This document shows, in pieces, positions 1-5,624 of a stretch of DNA of 5,624 nucleotides. Origin of the DNA: Chloroflexota bacterium. GTDB taxonomy: Bacteria; Chloroflexota; Dehalococcoidia; Tepidiformales; Tepidiformaceae. The first letter of the stretch is position 1. The number at the start of each line of letters is the position of its first letter. Under the pieces are notes generated by a model, which saw only the letters and a program-made list of their open reading frames with translations, was not told the DNA's origin and did no database searches. The stretch covers positions 1 through 5,624 of the forward strand of contig JANXYE010000605.1 of assembly GCA_025350285.1 (NCBI GenBank), written 5' to 3'. A program made the position numbers and the translations under genes.

Positions 1-1352
1 ACCGCTTCGGCAGCGGTAAGGGCGGGGACACGATCAGCAGCGGGATCGAGGGGGCATGGACCACCAACCCCGTCCGTTGGGACAACAACTACTTCGACAA
101 CCTGTTCGGCTTCGAGTGGGAGCTGGTGAAGGGTCCTGGCGGCGCGAAGCAATGGGCGCCCAAGAACGGGGGTGGAGCGGGCACCGTGCCGGATGCTCAC
201 GATCCGTCGAAGAAGCACGCCCCCATGATGTTCACAACGGACATCGCCTTGAGGACGGACCCGAACTACACGCCGATTGCGAAGCGCTTCCACGAGAACC
301 CGGCGGAGTTCGCGGACGCTTTCGCCAGGGCATGGTTCAAGCTGACGCACCGCGACATGGGACCCCGCTCGCGGTATCTCGGCCCGCTGGTCCCGGCGGA
401 GGAGCTGTTGTGGCAGGACCCGGTCCCCGGTGTCACGCATGAACTGGTCGGGGAGCAGGATGTGGCCGGCCTTAGGGCCCGGATCCTCGCATCGGGATTG
501 TCCGTATCCCAGCTGGTTTCGACCGCCTGGGCGTCGGCATCGACGTTCCGCGGCACCGACAAGCGCGGCGGGGCGAACGGGGCACGCATCCGCCTCGCGC
601 CGCAAATGGACTGGGAAGTCAACAACCCGGCTGAACTGGGGAAGGTTCTTCAACTGCTGGAGCAAATCCAAACGGAATTCAACAACTCGCAGACCGGCGG
701 CAAGCGTGTCTCCCTAGCTGACCTGATCGTCCTGGGCGGGTGCGCAGGGGTCGAGCAGGCTGCGCAGAACGCTGGGCACGATGTGCGGGTTCCGTTCAGG
801 CCGGGGCGCACGGACGCCTCGCAGGAGCAAACCGACGTTGAGTCGTTTGCCGTGCTCGAACCCACCGCGGACGGGTTCCGCAACAACTTCCGAGGCGAAT
901 ATCGAAAAGCGGAGGAGGAACTGCTCGTGGACCGGGCGCGAATGCTGACGCTGACAGCCCCCGAGATGACGGTGCTCCTCGGCGGCATGCGCGTCCTGAA
1001 TGCGAACGTCGGGCAGTCCGAATGCGGCGTCTTCACTACGCGGCCTGAGGCCTTGACGACTGATTTCTTTGTGAACCTGCTCGACGTGAACACCGAGTGG
1101 CAGGCGTCCTCCACATCCGTTTTCGCGTTCGCCAACTCCACCCTCCTGGAGGACGTGTTCGAGGGACGTGATCGCGGCATCGGCGATCTCAAGTGGACGG
1201 GCACCAGGGTAGACCTCGTCTTCGGTTCGAACTCCCAGCTCCGGGCGATCGCGGAAGTCTATGCATGTGACGACTCGCAACAGGCGTTCGTGCGTGACTT
1301 TGTGGCCGCGTGGGACAAGGTGATGAATCTTGACCGCTTCGACCTTGCGTGA
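1..1352 (+). CDS. katG: Catalase-peroxidase KatG, C-terminal ~60% (5' end outside window)
   Basis: Bifunctional haem catalase-peroxidase that removes hydrogen peroxide in the cytoplasm. The reading frame is open from the left edge (first full codon at 3) to TGA at 1350-1352, giving 449 residues of a family usually ~730-740 long. By comparison with M. tuberculosis KatG (from memory), the window begins near residue 303. The equivalent of Ser315 is at 39-41, the proximal Trp321 at 57-59, the proximal Asp381 at 240-242 (TTDIALR) and the mobile Arg418 at 549-551 ([14 protein letters not shown]). The distal haem residues, the proximal His and the Met-Tyr-Trp crosslink lie upstream and cannot be checked. 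From about 600 onward is the haem-free C-terminal domain, ending in the family signature [18 protein letters not shown]. Compared with the mycobacterial protein there is an extra ~11 residues around 1105-1195. GTG at 126 is an internal Val codon, not a start. The frame is intact and the protein is probably functional. Confidence 0.97.
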   Translation, partial: RFGSGKGGDTISSGIEGAWTTNPVRWDNNYFDNLFGFEWELVKGPGGAKQWAPKNGGGAGTVPDAHDPSKKHAPMMFTTDIALRTDPNYTPIAKRFHENPAEFADAFARAWFKLTHRDMGPRSRYLGPLVPAEELLWQDPVPGVTHELVGEQDVAGLRARILASGLSVSQLVSTAWASASTFRGTDKRGGANGARIRLAPQMDWEVNNPAELGKVLQLLEQIQTEFNNSQTGGKRVSLADLIVLGGCAGVEQAAQNAGHDVRVPFRPGRTDASQEQTDVESFAVLEPTADGFRNNFRGEYRKAEEELLVDRARMLTLTAPEMTVLLGGMRVLNANVGQSECGVFTTRPEALTTDFFVNLLDVNTEWQASSTSVFAFANSTLLEDVFEGRDRGIGDLKWTGTRVDLVFGSNSQLRAIAEVYACDDSQQAFVRDFVAAWDKVMNLDRFDLA

Positions 1353-1816
1353 GTCAGCGAGGTGCTCGTAACGGTCTTGCCTGTTGCGTCCGCCAGGCCG
1401 AGGTAGTTGCAGACCGCAAAAGTCCACAAATACCGCTCCGGAAGGCGATCGGAGGCGAGACCGGTGCGCTCGGGCCACCCGGACTGCGACACTCGTGGCC
1501 ATGGTCGCCGTCGCACCACCTACGAGTGAGATCCTGGCGACGCTTTCCGCGTACAGGCTGGCGGCGTCCGCGCAGCGGATCGCCCTGAACGCGTGCGAGC
1601 AGGCTGATGGAGCGGTCCAACTGCTGGTGACCTGCGGACGAAGCAGGATATCCAGCGCCCTTCGAATCCGTGTCCGCCCAGCGGTCGAGTGCGAGCGTTC
1701 GCCGGGCTGAGCGCGGCCGGTGGCATTAGCAGCGAGCAGCTCGAACACGTGGTATCCGCGAACCCGTTCTCGGACTGGGCTCGTCGCTGCCGGATTCCCG
1801 GCTGTACGCTGACGAG
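1353..1816. other. 464-bp gap after katG, no convincing gene
   Basis: No frame here resembles a protein family I know. Three stretches look mildly coding. An ATG frame at 1501-1710 would give 69 residues, starting MVAVAPPTSEILATLSAYRL, with G/C-rich third positions for about its first 30 codons but no Shine-Dalgarno. A second plus-strand frame, open to TGA at 1818-1820, reads [20 protein letters not shown] near 1720-1780; it lacks an obvious start and overlaps the next gene's ATG as ATGA. On the minus strand about 1360-1450 reads ERYLWTFAVCNYLGLAD, also without a clear start. Only a weak hairpin (CGAG-GTG-CTCG, 1358-1368) follows the katG stop. The gap may be a remnant of decayed genes plus the promoter of the next gene. 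Confidence 0.5.
1805..1810 (+). promoter_or_regulatory. Candidate -10 box for a leaderless transcript of the luciferase-like gene
   Basis: TACGCT fits the TANNNT pattern and ends six bases before the A of the ATG at 1817. That is the spacing of leaderless promoters in actinobacteria, where the start codon is the 5' end of the mRNA. It agrees with the absence of a clear Shine-Dalgarno ahead of this ATG. I see no recognisable -35 element. Confidence 0.4.
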
Positions 1817-2848
1817 ATGAGTCCCTCGCTCGGCATCCCCCTTTCGGTTCTCGACCTCGCTCCAGTGTCCGAGGGCTCCACCCCCGGCGACGCCCTGCGC
1901 AACTCGTTGGACCTGGCGTCGCGCGTGGAGCGCCTCGGGTTCACCCGCTACTGGGTGGCCGAGCACCACAACATGCCGGGCATCGCTTCGTCCGCGCCGG
2001 CGGTGCTGCTTGCCCACATCGCCTCCGTCACCTCCACCATGCGCGTCGGCTCGGGCGGGGTGATGCTCCCCAACCATTCGTCCCTCGTTGTGGCGGAGCA
2101 GTTCGGCACGCTCGAAGCTCTGCATCCCGGACGTGTCGATCTCGGCATCGGCCGTGCACCCGGGACCGACCAGCTCACGGCCCGGGCGTTGCGTCGGACG
2201 GGAAGGCCGGGGCGTGATGTCGATGACTTCCCCGAGCAGTTGGTGGAGCTGTTCGGTTACTTTGACGGCCGCTGGCCCGCCGACCATCCTTACGCGAACA
2301 TCACCGCGACACCGGGGTTGGGGAACCGGCCTTCCATCTGGATGCTCGGCTCGTCGAGCTACGGGGCCCACGCCGCTGGGGTGCTGGGATTGCCATACTC
2401 GTTCGCTCATCACTTTGCCGCCGGCAACACCCTCGAGGCGGCCCGCACCTATCGAGAGTCGTTCCGTCCCAGTGCTGAGATCGAGGCATCGTATCTCATG
2501 CTCGGCGTTTCGGTGGTCTGTGGTGAAACTGACGAGCACGCCAGGTGGCTCGCCGGCCCCGGCGTACTGTCGTTCGTGCGCCTGCGCAGCGGCCGGCCGG
2601 GGCGGTTCCCGTCACCCGAAGAGGCGGCAGCCTACCAGTACACGCCGCCCGAGCAGGCGCTGCTGCAGGACCGGATAAGTTCCCAGATCATCGGCGATCC
2701 CGCCACGGTCCGCGCGGGACTGGCCGAACTGGCGGAGCGCACGGGCGCCGACGAGTTGATGATCATCACGATGGTTCATTCCCATCCCGATCGGGTGCGC
2801 TCCTACGAGTTGGTCGCCGAAGCGGTCGGGCTGCGTTCGCTGGTCTGA
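1817..2848 (+). CDS. Luciferase-like flavin-dependent oxidoreductase (YhbW / MsnO8 type)
   Basis: 343-residue member of the bacterial luciferase-like monooxygenase superfamily (TIM barrel). It closely matches E. coli YhbW and the 'luciferase family oxidoreductase, group 1' set. Such proteins bind a reduced flavin (FMN, or F420 in some lineages) and oxidise small molecules; the substrate here is unknown. Signatures in order: LDLAPVSEG at 12-20, [15 protein letters not shown] at 44-58, [11 protein letters not shown] at 78-88, [20 protein letters not shown] at 93-112 followed by [20 protein letters not shown] at 175-187, LPYSFAHHF at 192-200, and [10 protein letters not shown] near 293-302. Length is normal (E. 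coli YhbW is about 335). The ATG at 1817 puts the first conserved block about ten residues in, as in relatives. It has its own candidate promoter, so it is probably not cotranscribed with katG. Family assignment is secure; substrate and cofactor are not. Confidence 0.95.
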   Translation: MSPSLGIPLSVLDLAPVSEGSTPGDALRNSLDLASRVERLGFTRYWVAEHHNMPGIASSAPAVLLAHIASVTSTMRVGSGGVMLPNHSSLVVAEQFGTLEALHPGRVDLGIGRAPGTDQLTARALRRTGRPGRDVDDFPEQLVELFGYFDGRWPADHPYANITATPGLGNRPSIWMLGSSSYGAHAAGVLGLPYSFAHHFAAGNTLEAARTYRESFRPSAEIEASYLMLGVSVVCGETDEHARWLAGPGVLSFVRLRSGRPGRFPSPEEAAAYQYTPPEQALLQDRISSQIIGDPATVRAGLAELAERTGADELMIITMVHSHPDRVRSYELVAEAVGLRSLV

Positions 2849-2849
2849 G

Positions 2850-2865
2850 GGCTACTCCCGTAGCC
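2850..2865. terminator. Candidate hairpin terminator after the luciferase-like gene
   Basis: GGCTAC-TCCC-GTAGCC is a perfect 6-bp stem with a 4-base loop, starting two bases after the TGA at 2846-2848. There is no T tract on either side, so it is not a classical intrinsic terminator. U-tract-poor hairpins at gene ends are common in high-GC bacteria. Lying between converging genes, it could serve both strands. Confidence 0.45.
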
Positions 2866-2882
2866 GCCCACTGACCCACGAT

Positions 2883-2895
2883 TGTTCGCGGAACA
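2883..2895. repeat. Short inverted repeat between convergent genes
   Basis: TGTTC-GCG-GAACA is a perfect 5-bp inverted repeat with a 3-base centre, 14 bases beyond the stop of the VOC gene on the minus strand. With the hairpin at 2850-2865 it could form a tandem terminator for the minus-strand transcript. Its shape also resembles a small operator, but its place between two gene ends makes termination more likely. Confidence 0.35.
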
Positions 2896-2908
2896 TCCTG
2901 CGGCCGCC

Positions 2909-3553
2909 TCAGGCGCCTTTGAACCAGTTCGGCGGACGGTGAACGATCAGCTCCCCAAGGAGCGGATGTTCAGCAGCCTGGCCACCGCGCGATGGGTCGG
3001 CCGAGACGGTGCTTCGGGTCTCTCCCAGGCGGCCATCCCAACGGTTGAGCATGCGATCCTGGATCTGCATCCCCATAAACTCGATCGCCACGTTGCCGAT
3101 GCCGGCATCGAGGTAGCTCAGGCAGTCGGGTGTTATCCGCTTGATCATCTCCTCGTTGGTCGAGGATGGCTTGAGGTAGCCCATCGCGCGGTGGTTCGTG
3201 TCGTCCACAATCCACTCCACCTTCGCCCCCATCGCGAGCAGGTCGGCGGTCGCCTTGCGCGGGTCGGGCACGAGGAAACCGATGTGCTGGATCCCCTCGC
3301 CGTACTTTTCGAGGAACGTCTTGTGCGGAAGGTCGCCGCTGACCACTTCGATAATCTCAACAACGAGGCCGGCGAGGGCGCCGTAGGCGACCTTGATGAC
3401 GCCGGGCTCGTCGTAGAGGTTGTGGACCGGGAGTTCTGGCAGGATGTCGAACTTCGCGCCCAGCAGCCGCTCGTAGGCTTTGGCCATTTTCTCCGCGTCG
3501 CGCGCGACAAGACCGATGTGGTGGGCAAAGGGGGTTGTAGATGCGACAGTCAT
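2909..3553 (-). CDS. VOC-family metalloprotein (glyoxalase / bleomycin-resistance / dioxygenase fold)
   Basis: 214 residues. Two paired betaalphabetabetabeta modules are recognisable: FAHHIGLVARDAEKMAKAYE (9-28) opens the first and GIQHIGFLVPDPRKATADLL (87-106) opens the second. The four metal-ligand positions of the glyoxalase I / methylmalonyl-CoA epimerase type are all filled: His12, Glu66 (in VVEIIEV), His90 and Glu158 (in NVAIEFMG). This predicts a working divalent-metal site for an isomerase, epimerase, lyase or dioxygenase reaction; the substrate cannot be read from sequence. It is longer than the usual 130-150 residues because of extra sequence around 119-152 and a ~55-residue polar tail. 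The ATG at 3553 is chosen because AAGGA (3561-3565) lies 7 bases upstream and the fold begins at residue 9. A longer in-frame extension upstream runs antisense through the next gene and is not protein-like. Transcribed divergently from the isochorismatase-fold gene. Confidence 0.9.
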   Translation of the reverse strand: MTVASTTPFAHHIGLVARDAEKMAKAYERLLGAKFDILPELPVHNLYDEPGVIKVAYGALAGLVVEIIEVVSGDLPHKTFLEKYGEGIQHIGFLVPDPRKATADLLAMGAKVEWIVDDTNHRAMGYLKPSSTNEEMIKRITPDCLSYLDAGIGNVAIEFMGMQIQDRMLNRWDGRLGETRSTVSADPSRGGQAAEHPLLGELIVHRPPNWFKGA

Positions 3554-3560
3554 TTTTCGT

Positions 3561-3565
3561 TCCTT
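3561..3565 (-). promoter_or_regulatory. Ribosome binding site that decides the VOC gene start
   Basis: Read on the minus strand this is AAGGA, followed by a 7-base spacer and the ATG at 3553. It supports this start over upstream in-frame codons. Confidence 0.7.
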
Positions 3566-3577
3566 GCGATCACGATG

Positions 3578-3596
3578 GAGGCGGTCTAGCCGCCTC
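3578..3596. repeat. Perfect 7-bp inverted repeat in the divergent intergenic region
   Basis: GAGGCGG-TCTAG-CCGCCTC pairs perfectly over seven bases, and a G-T pair can add one more. It lies 25-43 bases upstream of the VOC ATG, just upstream of its ribosome binding site, and about 78 bases upstream of the start of the divergent isochorismatase-fold gene. It may be a repressor operator between the two genes or a hairpin in the VOC 5' leader. It does not overlap the ribosome binding site, so simple sequestration is unlikely. Confidence 0.5.
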
Positions 3597-3658
3597 TTCG
3601 CCACGACCTTAGCACCGTTGTCAGGTTCGCGCCCGTGCGATAGGCCCCGGCGGGCCGG

Positions 3659-3664
3659 TAGAAT
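3659..3664 (+). promoter_or_regulatory. Candidate -10 box for the isochorismatase-fold gene
   Basis: TAGAAT is a good -10 hexamer, nine bases before the ATG at 3674, implying a leaderless or near-leaderless mRNA. There is no Shine-Dalgarno before this ATG, which fits. An alternative is TTGTCA at 3618-3623 with a 17-base spacer to the weaker TAGGCC at 3641-3646. Confidence 0.45.
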
Positions 3665-3673
3665 CCCCTCACC

Positions 3674-4270
3674 ATGCCGACGACCACCCTCCTCCTCACC
3701 GGTCTCCAGAATGACGCGATTCTTGCTCAGGGGGCGATGGCGCAGCAGGGCCTCGCCGCTCAAGCCACGGCCATCGACCTGCTCGGCAAGGCCAGTCTGG
3801 CGGCCGCCGCCGCGCGCGCAAGGGGCGCACTCGTAATCTACGCGCGGCTCGCCTTCCGGCCCGGCCACCCGGAGATTGGCGCCGGAGCGTCGCCATCGTT
3901 CCAGCGCATGAAGGCGACGAACCTCCTCGTCGAGGGCACCTGGGGAGCTGACACGCCCGCGGAGGTGGCGCCAGAGGAGGGCGACATCGTCCTCGTCAAG
4001 CGTCGCGTCAGCTGTTTCGCGGGCACCGACCTCGATCTCATCCTCCGCGCCAATGCCGTGACCGAACTTGTCTTGCTCGGTGGCGCGACGAACTTCGTGG
4101 TCGAAGGCACGGCGCGCGACGCGGTGGACCGCGGGTTCAAGGTCACCGTCCTGTCGGATGCGTGTGCGGCGTTCACGAGAGAGGCTCACGACGCTTCCAT
4201 GCTCGCGATGTCGAGCTTCGTTACCCAGCGCACATCTGCCGAGTTTATCGAAGCGCTTGCATCAGCCTGA
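3674..4270 (+). CDS. Isochorismatase-fold protein with apparently lost catalytic Asp and Cys
   Basis: 198 residues, the usual length for the isochorismatase-like (cysteine hydrolase) family, whose members hydrolyse amides or vinyl ethers such as nicotinamide, N-carbamoyl compounds or isochorismate. Fold signatures: LLLTGLQNDAI (6-16), where active relatives have a pattern like VIDMQNDF; VLVKRRVSCFAGTDLD (106-121), keeping the catalytic Lys at 109 and the SxFxGTxLD block; GGATNFVVEGTARDAVDRGF (136-155), where active cysteine hydrolases have TxxCVxxTA; and the closing VLSDACAAFTREAHDASM. By this alignment the catalytic Asp is Gly10 and the nucleophile Cys is Val142. Cys-less members with retained Asp are known (EntB and PhzD isochorismatases), but loss of both is unusual and suggests a non-enzymatic or altered role. 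ATG at 3674 sits right at the first beta strand. Divergent from the VOC gene and convergent with the DUF3500 gene. Confidence 0.88.
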   Translation: MPTTTLLLTGLQNDAILAQGAMAQQGLAAQATAIDLLGKASLAAAAARARGALVIYARLAFRPGHPEIGAGASPSFQRMKATNLLVEGTWGADTPAEVAPEEGDIVLVKRRVSCFAGTDLDLILRANAVTELVLLGGATNFVVEGTARDAVDRGFKVTVLSDACAAFTREAHDASMLAMSSFVTQRTSAEFIEALASA

Positions 4271-4315
4271 ACGACTCGGGGCGACCCGCTGAGCTGGAAT
4301 CGGTAACCAAGGACC
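4271..4315. other. 45-bp gap between convergent genes
   Basis: Short spacer between the stops of the isochorismatase-fold gene and the DUF3500 gene. The only pairing I see is weak (GGG-CGA-CCC near 4279-4287, loosely extended by CTC/GAG). There is no T tract, so no terminator is claimed. Confidence 0.4.
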
Positions 4316-5476
4316 TCACGAGCTAGCGGGCGGCCGCGAAGCCGTCCCGTAATGCGCCGCCGCGTAGTGCTCGGCCAGGAGGTCGCGGCCGAAGTCCCCT
4401 TCGGGGTCGCGCCAGACGGTGTGGCTGTGGTTAGCGTTGTTCTGGACGCAGTCGTACTCGATAAGGACGCGTGGGCCCTGAATCCTGTAGTAGTGGGGCT
4501 GCTTCCGTTCCAGCCCGCCCGCCCAGGCGAAGTGGAGGTCCGAAGCGATGCTCATCAACCGGGCGTGCTCGGCTTCCGCGATCGGTGCTGGAAGGCGACC
4601 GCTGTACTCCTTGAGAAGCGCTTCGAAGATCGTACGCTGCGATTGCGAGAGCTGGGACCCCGGCAGCCCCTTGGGCACGAGCGAATAGCGCGCGGCCTCC
4701 CTGTCGGCATCCGTCGTCGCCTGGCGCGACTCAAGGTCTTCCTGCATGCGATCGAGGTTGCCTTCCGTCGGTTCGCCGGGGCGGCCGTTGAAGACCATCG
4801 TGATCCAGTGCGGTACCGCTCCGTCCACCACCGTCGGGCGGTTGGATTGGACTATGTCGAACGGCGCGGCCTTCGAAATCACGGCAACGGCGCGCTGGTT
4901 GGCATCCAGGCTGTGCAGCAGCTCGCGGGCCAGGTCTTCCTCTCCAGCGACCGGCCGAAGCGTCTGGTAGTCGCTCAACGGCGCCTCATGAGGGTTTGCG
5001 CCGAAGAAGTTAGGCGTTGACGAGACAACCTCACCGTCAACGATCGTGTAGTGGACCGAGACGTGATGACCGCCGAACCGCCAGCCCCACAGCCGGGCGC
5101 CGGGTTCACCGAACACGCTGGCGAAGTACATCGCCGGGTCCTGGCCGTGCATGACGCCACGCATGGAGCCGCGCGGGACGCGCCAGCCCGCGCCCGCATC
5201 CTGCCACGCCTCCAGGTTCATGATCAGCGTGGCCCGGTGATACCCCGGCCGGCTCAGTCCCGAGGCCAGCAGGCGATGGGCCAGTTGGGTCTGGCGGACA
5301 CTCAGATCGGCCATCGCCAGCCCCTCGTGGTCCGTTGGCGTGTAGTACCAGACCTCACGCTTCGGGTCAGTCATCGGCCGGTTTGCGCGCGCAAGGAGGT
5401 CGGGCGCCAGCGAGGCAAGCCAGTCGCTCGCCGCTTCCGCCATTTGCTGGGCAACGTCTCTTGATGGCGAACTCAT
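4316..5476 (-). CDS. DUF3500 family protein of unknown function
   Basis: 386 residues, a typical length for DUF3500, a family found in bacteria and fungi with no established function as far as I know. Family-like blocks: LWGWRFGGHHVSVHYTIVDG (129-148), NFFGANPHE (156-164), RPVAGEEDLARELLHSLD (174-191), then near the C-terminus HYYRIQGPRVLIEYDCVQN (328-346) followed directly by NANHSHTVWRDPEGDFGRDL (347-366). The many conserved His, Asp, Glu and Trp residues suggest a metal or ligand site, which is inference. I see no signal peptide or membrane segment, so it is probably cytoplasmic. The ATG at 5476 is chosen because GGAGGT lies six bases upstream; an in-frame ATG at 5563 would add 29 residues of His/Arg-rich sequence, has no ribosome binding site and falls inside a candidate -10 box. 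Faces the isochorismatase-fold gene tail to tail. Family call is firm; function is open. Confidence 0.92.
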   Translation of the reverse strand: MSSPSRDVAQQMAEAASDWLASLAPDLLARANRPMTDPKREVWYYTPTDHEGLAMADLSVRQTQLAHRLLASGLSRPGYHRATLIMNLEAWQDAGAGWRVPRGSMRGVMHGQDPAMYFASVFGEPGARLWGWRFGGHHVSVHYTIVDGEVVSSTPNFFGANPHEAPLSDYQTLRPVAGEEDLARELLHSLDANQRAVAVISKAAPFDIVQSNRPTVVDGAVPHWITMVFNGRPGEPTEGNLDRMQEDLESRQATTDADREAARYSLVPKGLPGSQLSQSQRTIFEALLKEYSGRLPAPIAEAEHARLMSIASDLHFAWAGGLERKQPHYYRIQGPRVLIEYDCVQNNANHSHTVWRDPEGDFGRDLLAEHYAAAHYGTASRPPASS

Positions 5477-5481
5477 ATGCG

Positions 5482-5488
5482 CACCTCC
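5482..5488 (-). promoter_or_regulatory. Strong ribosome binding site of the DUF3500 gene
   Basis: Read on the minus strand this is GGAGGTG, with GGAGGT six bases from the ATG at 5476. It is nearly the full anti-16S complement and decides this start over the upstream ATG at 5563. Confidence 0.8.
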
Positions 5489-5558
5489 GGCGTGCCACAG
5501 CCTGCTTGGTGGTAGTCGGCCATGTGAAGCGCCGACTCGCCGGTGGCCGTGGTGGCGT

Positions 5559-5564
5559 ATCATA
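5559..5564 (-). promoter_or_regulatory. Candidate -10 box of the DUF3500 gene within a small palindrome
   Basis: The minus strand reads TATGAT, one change from TATAAT, about 83 bases upstream of the ATG at 5476. The preceding bases are TG, but without the extra base of a standard extended -10. No good -35 lies 16-18 bases upstream. The box sits inside GTAT-C-ATAC (5557-5565), a perfect 4-bp inverted repeat, in an otherwise GC-rich stretch. Confidence 0.35.
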
Positions 5565-5624
5565 CACGACGACGAACGCGAGGCTGCGCGCTCGAATCGA
5601 AGGCGCGAGGCCGCAAGATGGATC

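Noticed and set aside
1358..1368. Hairpin CGAG-GTG-CTCG after katG as a terminator
   Set aside because: Only four base pairs and no T tract; too weak to call.
714..1748. Long minus-strand open frame (344 codons) antisense to katG
   Set aside because: It overlaps clear KatG coding sequence, is Arg/Ser/Pro-rich and matches no family; long antisense frames are expected in high-GC genes.
1520..2539. Long minus-strand open frame (339 codons) opposite the luciferase-like gene
   Set aside because: Low-complexity His/Gly/Arg-rich translation opposite a confidently identified gene; a shadow frame.
3554..4189. N-terminal extension of the VOC gene to a start at 4189
   Set aside because: The extra ~212 residues run antisense through the isochorismatase-fold gene and look non-protein-like, while a good AAGGA site supports the ATG at 3553.
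4352..5020. Plus-strand open frame (222 codons) opposite the DUF3500 gene
   Set aside because: Antisense shadow of a gene with clear family motifs; no recognisable protein signature or ribosome site.
5477..5563. Longer start for the DUF3500 gene at 5563
   Set aside because: No ribosome site, unusual His/Arg-rich extension, and it overlaps a candidate -10 box; GGAGGT before 5476 is decisive.
1..5624. A single operon or defence/mobile system spanning the window
   Set aside because: Gene orientations alternate, spacings are not operon-like, and there is no transposase, integrase, nuclease, helicase, toxin or repeat array.

Overview
The window is about 5.6 kb of high-GC bacterial DNA with strong G/C preference at third codon positions. 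It holds five protein-coding genes and no RNA gene, CRISPR array or insertion sequence that I can recognise. The KatG resembles mycobacterial KatG. Two genes have a TANNNT box just upstream of the ATG and no clear Shine-Dalgarno, as in leaderless transcripts. An actinobacterium or another high-GC lineage such as Chloroflexota fits, but the sequence does not settle the lineage.

Layout. (1) Positions 1-1352, plus strand: the C-terminal ~60% of a catalase-peroxidase (katG), cut by the left edge. (2) Positions 1353-1816: a gap of about 460 bases with no convincing gene, but with short coding-like stretches that may be decayed sequence. (3) 1817-2848, plus: a luciferase-like flavin-dependent oxidoreductase of the E. 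coli YhbW type. (4) 2909-3553, minus, convergent with the previous gene: a VOC-fold (glyoxalase/epimerase-like) metalloprotein with all four predicted metal ligands. The gap between these two genes has two hairpins. (5) 3674-4270, plus, divergent from the VOC gene across a 120-bp region with a perfect 7-bp inverted repeat: an isochorismatase-fold protein that appears to lack two of the three catalytic-triad residues. (6) 4316-5476, minus, convergent: a DUF3500 protein with a very good ribosome binding site. Positions 5477-5624 hold its upstream region and a candidate promoter.

The genes alternate in orientation (+, +, -, +, -), so they are not one operon. All five belong to oxidative-stress or small-molecule families (peroxide removal, flavin oxidation, VOC chemistry, hydrolase fold, uncharacterised DUF3500), but nothing in the sequence ties them into one pathway. 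The items most worth a second look are the isochorismatase-fold protein with Gly and Val at the usual Asp and Cys positions, the palindrome in the divergent intergenic region, and the conserved but unexplained DUF3500 protein. I see no strong evidence for a new multi-gene system.
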